From the NCBI GenBank assembly GCA_021156245.1, contig JAJNBO010000103.1, forward strand, positions 1-8,187: 8,187 nt of DNA, written 5' to 3'. Source of the DNA: Ramlibacter sp. (GTDB lineage Bacteria; Pseudomonadota; Gammaproteobacteria; Burkholderiales; Burkholderiaceae_C). Both the position numbers and the translations under genes were made by a program. Below, one piece after another: positions 1 to 5,723 of this stretch (its first letter is position 1; the number at the start of each line of letters is the position of its first letter). The notes under the pieces were generated by a model. The model was not told where the DNA came from. It made no database searches and saw nothing but the letters and a program-made list of their open reading frames with translations.

Positions 1-962
1 GCCGAGCTCGTGGCCGCGCATCATGATCTCGCCGCCGTACACGGTGGCGCAGCGGATCGCCTCGGCCGGCGTGAAGCCCAGGTACTTGACGAAGAACTCC
101 AGGTCGCGGGCGTTCTGCGTGTGCGGCGTGAAGGCGAAGCCGTAGTCGCCGCCGAACAGGATGCGCACGCCGCGCTTGTGCATGGCCTTGAGCGACTCCA
201 GCGCCGTGTCCCACTCGCGCTGGTAGCCCATCTCCACGGCCTTGGCGTGCGTGATGCCGTAGGGCTCGGCCTCGTGCAGCATCGCGTACAGGATGGCGAT
301 GCCGGGTGCGACGAACACGCGGCTCTTCGCCGCCTCCAGCATGTCCAGCGTCTCCTCGTCGGTGTAGCTGGCGTGGTAGATCACGTCGATGCCGTGGCGC
401 AGCGCCTGCTTCACGGAGGCAGCCGAGCGCGCATGGGCGGTGCCGCGCTTGCCGCGCACCCGCACTTCGTCCATCGCCGCGGCCACTTCGGCATCGCTCA
501 TCCAGGTGGTCTCCGCAGGCGAGTCCGGCGTGAAGTTGTCGCCCGAGAGATTCAGCTTGATGGAGTCGACCCCGTACTTCAGGAACATCCGCACGGCCTT
601 GCGCATCTCGTCCGCGCTGTTCACGTTGACGCCGAAGCTGAACTCGGGGAAGGGCAGGTCGCCTCGAGATAGCGCTTGGCCACCTTGGCGCACCAGAGCA
701 CGTGCTCTTCCAGCGGCATGGTCTGGATGGCGGACAGGGTGGCGGCGTCGTTCCAGGAGAAGTGCGTGTGGGCCTCGCACATGCCCGGCATCAGCGTCGC
801 GCCCGCGCCGTCGATCACGGTCGCCGCGCCACCGCTGACCGAGCCGCCCGAGCGGCTGATGCGCTTGATGCGTTTGCCCTCCACCAGCACGCTGCCGAGG
901 AAGGGAGAGGCATTGGTGTTGCCTTCGAGGATGCGGACGTTGGTGAACAGCGTGCTTTCCAT
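1..962 (-). pseudogene. Frameshifted, internally deleted metal-dependent amidohydrolase (partial at left edge)
   Basis: This is a second amidohydrolase of the imidazolonepropionase-like type (COG1228 group), related to the intact gene just upstream. From the start, the first ~100 residues are normal and include the metal-binding HTHF motif; they stop making sense after AKRYLE near position 665. Homology resumes at once in another frame (DLPFPEFSFG from 660) and stays open to position 1. That part carries KLNLSG (candidate carboxylated Lys), TAHARS, IYHAS and GGDYGF, the remaining expected metal or active-site residues. Compared with the neighbour, about 53 codons are missing, leaving 2 nt at the junction: a loss near 157 bp. 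In the first frame the protein would end after ~113 residues. GAGGAG at 969-974 lies 6 nt before the ATG at 962 and only 3 nt before the one at 965, so 962 is preferred. The gene starts 10 nt after the upstream stop. It is either a real decayed gene or an assembly error. Confidence 0.85.
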
Positions 963-972
963 CATCGTCTCC

Positions 973-2274
973 TCAGGCCGCCCAGCGGGTCATTTCGGTG
1001 CGCGCATCACGACGCAGCGGCGGGGCGCGATGGAACGCGCCATCTTTCATCACGGCCAGGATGCGTCGCTTGTCCTGCAACACTGCGATGTCCTCCAGCG
1101 GGTCGCCGTCCACCAGCAGGATGTCGGCCAGGTAGCCTTCGCGGATCTCGCCGATCTGGCCCTTGCCCATGCGCATCATGGGCGCACCCCACGCGGTTGC
1201 CGACAACAGCGCCTCCAGGTTCGACATGCCCACCAGCTTGACGAAGTTCTCCAGGTCCTTGGCGTTGGTGCCGTGCGGCGTCCAGGCGAAGCCGTAGTCC
1301 CCGCCCGGCAGGATGCGCACGTCGCGCCGGCGCAGCGCCTTCATCGTCTCGATGGCAGCTTCGAGCTCGCGGAAGTAGCCCATGCCGCGCGCCGCGGCCG
1401 GCGTGATGCCGTACTCGCTGGCGTGGTGGCAGGTGTTGATCAGCCAGGCGAGCCCCGGGGCGATGAAGTGCTCCTTCTTGTGCTCCTCCAGCATGTCCAG
1501 CGCCTCCTCGTCGGCGAAGCTGGCGTGGTAGATCACCTCGATGCCATGGCGCACGCAACGCTTGATGGACTTGGTGGAGCGCGCATGCGCCGCGACCCGC
1601 TTGCCCCAGTTCTTCGCCTCGTCGACGCAGGTGGCGATCTCCTCCTCGGTGAACTGCGAGCCCTCGCTCGGGAAGCCGGTGATCGACTCCCCGGACAGAT
1701 TGATCTTCAGCGAGTCGACGCCGTACTTGGCGAACATGCGCACGCAGCGCCGCATCTCCTCGGCGCCGCTGACCACGGCGCCGAAGGCGAATTCCTGCTG
1801 CGGCAGGTGCGGCTGCGTGGTGTCGCCCAGGCCGCCCGGCACGGTGATCTCCTGGCTGGCCGCCAGGTAGCGCGGGCCGATGATGGTGCCGTCGTTGATG
1901 GCGTTGCGGATCACCACGTCCAGCCTGGGCTTGGCGGTGGCGGCGCCGACGCAGGACGTCCAGCCCATGTCGAGATAGGTCTTCGCGACCTGCGCGCACC
2001 AGAGGATGTGCTCCTCCGGCGGCATGCGCTGGATCGAGTCCAGGCTGGGCTGGTTGTTCCAGGCGAAATGGGTGTGCGCCTCCACCATGCCGGGCATCAG
2101 GAAGGCGCCGGCCGCATCCACCATCGTCACGCCGCCGATCGCGGCAGGCCGCGCGCCCGTGTTGGACCTGGTGACGCGGGTGATGCGCTTGCCCTGCACC
2201 AGCACCTCGCCGCGGTAAGGCAGGTCGCCGGATCCGTCGAAGATGCGCGCATTGGTGAACAGCACGTCGGCCAT
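973..2274 (-). CDS. Metal-dependent amidohydrolase, imidazolonepropionase/prolidase-like (COG1228)
   Basis: The product is a full-length, 433-residue cytoplasmic TIM-barrel amidohydrolase; no signal peptide is visible. The composite beta-sandwich starts with LFTNARIFDG (residues 5-14) and closes at the C-terminus with GYLADILLVDGDPL (380-393). Expected metal or active-site residues are present: H67 and H69 (HTHF), K190 in LKINLSG (the probable carboxylated lysine), H230 (AAHARS), H250 (IYHAS) and D326 (GGDYGF). Family members hydrolyse C-N bonds in cyclic amides, dipeptide-like or N-acyl compounds; the substrate here is unknown. GAGGAA (fwd 2282-2287) lies 7 nt before the ATG. The gene follows the alpha/beta hydrolase by 17 nt and precedes the broken paralog by 10 nt, so the three form one operon. 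It is probably controlled by the divergent TetR regulator. Family assignment is firm; the specific reaction is not. Confidence 0.93.
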   Translation of the reverse strand: MADVLFTNARIFDGSGDLPYRGEVLVQGKRITRVTRSNTGARPAAIGGVTMVDAAGAFLMPGMVEAHTHFAWNNQPSLDSIQRMPPEEHILWCAQVAKTYLDMGWTSCVGAATAKPRLDVVIRNAINDGTIIGPRYLAASQEITVPGGLGDTTQPHLPQQEFAFGAVVSGAEEMRRCVRMFAKYGVDSLKINLSGESITGFPSEGSQFTEEEIATCVDEAKNWGKRVAAHARSTKSIKRCVRHGIEVIYHASFADEEALDMLEEHKKEHFIAPGLAWLINTCHHASEYGITPAAARGMGYFRELEAAIETMKALRRRDVRILPGGDYGFAWTPHGTNAKDLENFVKLVGMSNLEALLSATAWGAPMMRMGKGQIGEIREGYLADILLVDGDPLEDIAVLQDKRRILAVMKDGAFHRAPPLRRDARTEMTRWAA

Positions 2275-2291
2275 GTCTTGGTTCCTCGGAT

Positions 2292-3086
2292 TCAGCGTTG
2301 GGCGGGCAGGAACCCGCGCAGCTCGCGTCCGCAGTCTTCCGGGCGCTCGATGGGGGTCCAGTGGCCGCAGCGGTGCAGAATGACGGTGCGTACGCCCCTG
2401 GCGTTGGAGAGGCGCTCGGCCATGCCGCGCACGGCTTGCGGCGGCGCGACCACGTCCTCGTCGCCCGTCACCAGCAGCACCGGCGCCTCGATGCGCTCGA
2501 CGGCGGCGGGCGTGCAGGCGGCCAGCGCCTCGCAGTTGCGCGCATAGCCTTCGGGGTCCTGCCGCATCAGGCTTTCGCGCACGAAGGCGACGGAGACCGG
2601 CAGGCGCTCGCGCGTGTCGGCGGAGAGGGAGGCGTTGACCAGCGCCAGCGCGATGTCGTGCATCCCGCGCGCGCCTTCGCTGCGCGCCTTCTCGCCGCGC
2701 GCGCGGATGTTGGCGCGCGCCGTCTCGGGCGGGGCGATCAGCGGGCCGAACAGCGCCAGGCTGCGCACCAGCCGCGGCTGCGCGACGGCGAGGTGCTGCG
2801 CGACGATGGTCCCCATGGAGTGGCCGAGAACGTGGGCGCGGGTCACGTCGAGGCGGGCACAGATGGCAGCGACGGCCTCAGCCATCTTCTCGATGGTGAG
2901 GGGGCCGGCCGCACCGGCCGATCGCCCGCTGCCCGCGAGGTCCGGCCGGATGACGCGGTGGCCGGCCAGTGCCGGCATCAGCGCAGACCAGGTGTTCGAG
3001 GTGCCGCCCAGCCCGTGCAGGCACACGACGGCTTCGCCTTCGCCCTCGTCTTCGACGACGAGCCTGTCGATCACGTGGATGGGCAC
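2292..3086 (-). CDS. Alpha/beta-fold hydrolase (PcaD-like enol-lactone/ester hydrolase group)
   Basis: The product is a 264-residue cytoplasmic alpha/beta hydrolase of typical family length. It shows the oxyanion-hole segment CLHGLGG (22-28), nucleophile elbow GHSMG with Ser90, the acid in VTGDED (Asp209 or Asp211), and the catalytic His242 in RCGHW. A variable cap lies at about 120-185. The closest familiar relatives are 3-oxoadipate enol-lactonases and meta-cleavage-product or ester hydrolases, but nothing seen decides the substrate. The start is GTG, chosen because GGAGGAG sits 5 nt upstream and MPIHVIDR gives a normal N-terminus; the nearby ATG (fwd 3098-3100) overlaps the ribosome binding site and is out of frame. 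It is the first gene of the minus-strand operon with two amidohydrolases and is divergent from the TetR gene, 136 nt away. It could act on the product of the amidohydrolases or on a lactone from the nearby dioxygenase route; that link is inference. Confidence 0.92.
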   Translation of the reverse strand: MPIHVIDRLVVEDEGEGEAVVCLHGLGGTSNTWSALMPALAGHRVIRPDLAGSGRSAGAAGPLTIEKMAEAVAAICARLDVTRAHVLGHSMGTIVAQHLAVAQPRLVRSLALFGPLIAPPETARANIRARGEKARSEGARGMHDIALALVNASLSADTRERLPVSVAFVRESLMRQDPEGYARNCEALAACTPAAVERIEAPVLLVTGDEDVVAPPQAVRGMAERLSNARGVRTVILHRCGHWTPIERPEDCGRELRGFLPAQR

Positions 3087-3091
3087 CCTGT

Positions 3092-3098
3092 CTCCTCC
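3092..3098 (-). promoter_or_regulatory. Shine-Dalgarno site fixing the GTG start of the alpha/beta hydrolase
   Basis: On the minus strand the sequence reads GGAGGAG followed by ACAGG and then GTG at 3086. The match to the anti-Shine-Dalgarno is near-perfect with 5-nt spacing, which supports the GTG codon over other possible starts. Confidence 0.75.
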
Positions 3099-3136
3099 AT
3101 CGCCTCTGACTTCGGGCCTTGCGAAGCAGGCGATAG

Positions 3137-3171
3137 TGAGACACCATCACCATAATGAGACACGCGTCTCA
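3137..3171. promoter_or_regulatory. Candidate TetR-family operator with palindrome and extra half-site
   Basis: A perfect inverted repeat, TGAGAC-ACGC-GTCTCA, lies at 3156-3171. A further copy of the left arm, TGAGACAC, lies at 3137-3144, 19 bp upstream in the same orientation. A -10-like CATAAT (3151-3156) sits between them and touches the palindrome, although no good -35 box was found. The site is in the 136-nt divergent region between the alpha/beta hydrolase operon and the TetR gene, where such regulators commonly bind to control both themselves and the operon. Binding is inferred, not shown. Confidence 0.6.
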
Positions 3172-3222
3172 AATCCGCCGGGGCATCGTACGCTCAAGTC
3201 CTGCCAGTCGGCAACCGGCAAA

Positions 3223-3888
3223 ATGGCGTCGCGACCTACGGAGTTACCCTTGCCCCGGCCGAAACTGAAGCCCACCGAAGCACCCCCACCGCCGAGCAGC
3301 GGCGTCCGCGCCTCCACTTTCAAGTTGTTGCTGGACACGGCCATGGACATGATCCAGGAGGACGGCCACATCCCTTCCATCGCCGAAGTCGCCACGCGCG
3401 CGAGCGTGTCGCGGGCGACGGCGTACCGCTACTTCCCGAGCCGCAGTGCGTTGATCACCAGCGTGGTGGATGCGTCGCTCGGACCCGTGCGGCAGCTCGC
3501 CGAAGACGACCTCGGTGGCCGCGAGCGCGTGCACGGCGTCTTCAGGAAGACCTTCCCGCGCTTCCGGCAGTACGAGCCCCAGTTGCGTGCCGCCGCGCAA
3601 TTGGCGCTCGAACAGTGGGCGCTGCAGCGCGCCGGCTTGCTGGAGGAGGAACCGTATCGGCGTGGCCACCGCGTGAACATCCTGGCACACGCGCTGGCGC
3701 CGATGAAGACGGATCTTTCACCAGCGGTGCGCGAGAGGCTGCACCGCGCGCTGTCGGTGCTCTATGGCATCGAGTCGTACACGATCCTGCGCGACATGTG
3801 GGAGCTGGGCGACCGCGAGCTGGAGAAGACGATCCTGTGGATGGTGGATGCGATGATCGATGCGAGCTTGCGGGAGGGGAAGAGATAG
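3223..3888 (+). CDS. TetR/AcrR-family transcriptional regulator
   Basis: This 221-residue protein is a one-component DNA-binding regulator. The N-terminal tail (1-30) is rich in proline and probably disordered. The helix-turn-helix follows at about 52-72, ending in the family signature RATAYRYFPSRSALI. The rest is a helical ligand-binding and dimerisation domain without a recognisable ligand signature. The open frame extends far upstream (to 2614), but that part is antisense to the hydrolase gene and must be excluded. The ATG at 3223 is used here, yet it has no clear ribosome binding site; a TTG at 3250 has GGAG 6 nt upstream and would give a 212-residue protein starting PRPKLK. The gene is divergent from the hydrolase-amidohydrolase operon, with a palindrome between them, and convergent with the hydratase gene. 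It most likely represses the operon and itself. The effector is unknown, perhaps the aromatic or amide substrate. Confidence 0.9.
   Translation: MASRPTELPLPRPKLKPTEAPPPPSSGVRASTFKLLLDTAMDMIQEDGHIPSIAEVATRASVSRATAYRYFPSRSALITSVVDASLGPVRQLAEDDLGGRERVHGVFRKTFPRFRQYEPQLRAAAQLALEQWALQRAGLLEEEPYRRGHRVNILAHALAPMKTDLSPAVRERLHRALSVLYGIESYTILRDMWELGDRELEKTILWMVDAMIDASLREGKR
3240..3243 (+). promoter_or_regulatory. Possible ribosome binding site for an alternative TTG start of the TetR gene
   Basis: GGAG followed by 6 nt (TTACCC) and an in-frame TTG at 3250. The upstream ATG at 3223 is preceded by CAACCGGCAA, with no good purine box. The TTG start is therefore a real alternative. Confidence 0.4.
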
Positions 3889-3974
3889 CCGTCATTCCCG
3901 CGAAGGCGGGAATCCAGGGCTTCCAGGCACCCGAATTCGGGAGCCCTGGGTCCCCGCCTTCGCGGGGATGACGG
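3889..3974. repeat. Palindromic REP-like element (full copy 1), also a likely bidirectional terminator
   Basis: This 86-bp imperfect inverted repeat starts CCGTCATTCCCGCG and ends CGCGGGGATGACGG. Its two arms (with GAAGGCGGGAA and CCAGGGC) pair along most of their length, and the centre carries a perfect CCCGAATTCGGG (3930-3941). It abuts the TetR stop codon and ends 3 nt from the hydratase stop, filling the gap between these convergent genes. Such a structure could stop or stabilise both transcripts. Related copies occur at 6024-6103 and 7628-7662. The GTCATTCCCGCGAAGGCGGGAA type is a well-known dispersed family in proteobacterial genomes. Confidence 0.9.
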
Positions 3975-3977
3975 ACT

Positions 3978-4760
3978 CTACGAAAACGAAACCCCGATCG
4001 ACCCCAGCGGCCCGAAGTCCGCATGGATCACATCTCCCGCCGCCACGTTCACTGGCCGCGTGAACGAGCCCGCCAGCAGGATGTGCCCCGCCTCCAGCAT
4101 GATGTCGTGGCGCGCCAGCCGGTTGGCCAGCCACACGATGCCCATCGCCGGATGGCCCATGATCGCCGCGGACACGCCGGACTCTTCGATGACGCCGTTC
4201 TTCGACAGAGTCGCCGCGCACCAGCGCAAGTCCACGTCCATCGGGCGCACCACGCGGCCGCCGGTGATCATGCCGCCCGCCGCCGCGTTGTCGGCGATGG
4301 TGTCGACGATCGCGCGCGGCACCTCGGTGCGGTAGTCGATGATCTCCAGCGCCGGCGTCACGTACGCGGTGGCGTCGAGCACGTCGTACATCGTCACGTT
4401 CCTGCCGCCGATGCGCTTGCCCAGCACGAAGGCGAGTTCGACCTCGATGCGCGGGTTCGTGAACTTCGACGCCGGGATGCGCACGCCGTCGGCATACGTC
4501 ATGTCGTCCAGCAGCACGCCGTAATCGGGCTCCGTCATCTTGGACGCCATCTGCATGGCGCGCGAGGTCAGGCCGATCTTGTGGCCCACGATGCGGGCGC
4601 CCGCCTGCACCTTCCGCTCCGCCCACAGCTGCTGCACTGCGTAGGCATCCTCGATCTCCATCGCCGGCCAGGTCTTGCTGACCTGCGGAATGAGCTTGAC
4701 GTTGTTGCCTGCTTCGAACAGGGCGTCGGCGGCCTCCTGCCGCTCGGTCTGGCTGATCAT
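3978..4760 (-). CDS. 2-oxo-hept-4-ene-1,7-dioate hydratase-like protein (HpaH/HpcG type)
   Basis: The 260-residue product belongs to the fumarylacetoacetase-fold hydratase/decarboxylase family. These Mg-dependent cytoplasmic enzymes add water to 2-oxo-4-enoates or decarboxylate 4-oxalocrotonate in meta-cleavage pathways. Signatures are GHKIGLTSRAMQ (59-70), EPDYGVLLDDM (77-87), PRIEVELAFVL (103-113), PALEIID (136-142) and LAGSFTRPV (229-237). E106, E108 and E139 match the metal-ligand pattern of HpcG. The resemblance is closest to the homoprotocatechuate-pathway hydratase rather than to DmpE/DmpH, but substrate choice cannot be assigned. The ATG overlaps the dioxygenase stop as ATGA, implying translational coupling; a GGAG lies 10 nt upstream. 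The open frame continues upstream inside the dioxygenase gene, but family alignment excludes that part. It is the last gene of this minus-strand run and is followed by the palindromic element. Pairing with an intradiol dioxygenase is unusual. Confidence 0.9.
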   Translation of the reverse strand: MISQTERQEAADALFEAGNNVKLIPQVSKTWPAMEIEDAYAVQQLWAERKVQAGARIVGHKIGLTSRAMQMASKMTEPDYGVLLDDMTYADGVRIPASKFTNPRIEVELAFVLGKRIGGRNVTMYDVLDATAYVTPALEIIDYRTEVPRAIVDTIADNAAAGGMITGGRVVRPMDVDLRWCAATLSKNGVIEESGVSAAIMGHPAMGIVWLANRLARHDIMLEAGHILLAGSFTRPVNVAAGDVIHADFGPLGSIGVSFS

Positions 4761-5716
4761 GTCTTGTCGTCTCCGGTTGTCGGTGCGCGGTCCAGCACCA
4801 CCAGCGGCGGCCGGGGACCTGCGTTCTTGGCCGTGATCGGCGGGGGAGGCAAGGCCGCCTCGCCGGGCGTGACCACGAAGGTGTGTTCCAGCGAGTACCA
4901 GCGCCCTTGCACGCCGGCGTCCGGCGCGGGTTCGTTCTCGTGGAGGAGGTACTGGCCGACCAGTGCCTGCGTGACGCCAAACTGCACGTCGGTTTCCAGG
5001 TGTGGATCGTCGCTGGAGTAGAGCTGCGAGAACTGCGTCTTGTAGCCGGCCTTGTGGACCAGGAAGTGGATGTGCGCCGGCCGCATGTTGTGGCGGCCTT
5101 GCGCGCGGATCATCGCGCCCACCGGCCCGTTCACGGGAATCGGGTAGCCGGACGGCTTGACCGTGCGAAAGCGGATGCGGCCCTGCGCATCCGTCGTGAA
5201 CTTGCCCCGAAGGTTCATGTCGGCCTGCTGCGGGTCCTGGTTCTCGTAATAGCCTTCGCCAGAGGCTTGCCAGACGTCGACCTCGGCATCGGGCACGGGA
5301 TGGCCTTGTTCGTCCTTCACCCACGCCGTGACGAACACGGGTTCGCCTGGCGTCGGCGATCGGACGATCGATCCGCCATCCGGCGTGACCGGCGAGCCCT
5401 GGCGCCAGAACGGACCCATCAGGTTGGCGGTGGTTTCACCGTTGGCGCCATTGTTCAACAGGCAGACCAGCGCCGACACGCCCAGCGAGCCCGCGCCCAG
5501 CACCACCTCGTTGTGCGACGGGGTGGTCATCTGGCCAGCCTTGGCGATCAGCCCGCAGACCTGGCGGAACTCGGCTTCGGTGAGCTCCGTATCGCGCACG
5601 AAGTCGTGCAGGTGCTGCACGGCGGAGTGCAGGATGCGCCGCAGCCGCGCGTCCGGCGTGCGGCCGACTTCCGCGAGCACGGCGCGCGTGAGGTCGGCTT
5701 GGGTGCGGATGGTCAT
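4757..5716 (-). CDS. Intradiol ring-cleavage dioxygenase (catechol/hydroxyquinol 1,2-dioxygenase family)
   Basis: The 319-residue product is a non-haem Fe(III) intradiol dioxygenase that opens a catecholic ring between the two hydroxyl carbons. An N-terminal helical dimerisation domain (about 1-95) is followed by NLMGPFWRQGSP (98-109) and the beta-sandwich catalytic core. Predicted iron ligands are Y157 (GEGYYEN), Y191 (PSGYPIP), H215 and H217 (RPAHIHF). The spacing from the second Tyr to the first His is 24 residues, as in catechol 1,2-dioxygenase. The proline-rich C-terminal tail (about 285-319) looks like an extension. The helical N-domain excludes protocatechuate 3,4-dioxygenase subunits; hydroxyquinol, catechol or a substituted catechol all remain possible. 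It begins 7 nt after the mnmE stop with no good ribosome binding site, so it may be read through from mnmE or coupled to it. It overlaps the hydratase by 4 nt. Confidence 0.92.
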   Translation of the reverse strand: MTIRTQADLTRAVLAEVGRTPDARLRRILHSAVQHLHDFVRDTELTEAEFRQVCGLIAKAGQMTTPSHNEVVLGAGSLGVSALVCLLNNGANGETTANLMGPFWRQGSPVTPDGGSIVRSPTPGEPVFVTAWVKDEQGHPVPDAEVDVWQASGEGYYENQDPQQADMNLRGKFTTDAQGRIRFRTVKPSGYPIPVNGPVGAMIRAQGRHNMRPAHIHFLVHKAGYKTQFSQLYSSDDPHLETDVQFGVTQALVGQYLLHENEPAPDAGVQGRWYSLEHTFVVTPGEAALPPPPITAKNAGPRPPLVVLDRAPTTGDDKT

Positions 5717-5723
5717 GGGCTGT

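Noticed and set aside
10..672. A 220-residue plus-strand open frame
   Set aside because: It is the mirror of the frameshifted amidohydrolase, whose minus-strand translation has clear family motifs.
676..2547. A 623-residue open frame on the plus strand
   Set aside because: It is antisense to two amidohydrolase genes, is rich in Arg/Ala/His as expected for a GC-rich shadow frame, and matches no recognisable fold.
2298..3155. A 285-residue plus-strand open frame
   Set aside because: Fully antisense to the alpha/beta hydrolase with its intact catalytic triad; composition is typical of a shadow.
2614..3222. N-terminal extension of the TetR open frame
   Set aside because: It overlaps the hydrolase gene and the operator region; TetR homology starts well after 3223.
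3889..3974. CRISPR repeat or tRNA-like structure
   Set aside because: Copies are dispersed, palindromic and not regularly spaced, and no tRNA arm pattern is present; this is a REP-like element.
4761..5324. N-terminal extension of the hydratase open frame
   Set aside because: It lies within the dioxygenase coding region in another frame and is low-complexity; family homology begins at the ATG at 4760.
4757..5716. Protocatechuate 3,4-dioxygenase subunit
   Set aside because: The protein has the N-terminal helical dimerisation domain of the catechol/hydroxyquinol 1,2-dioxygenase group, which PcaG and PcaH lack.
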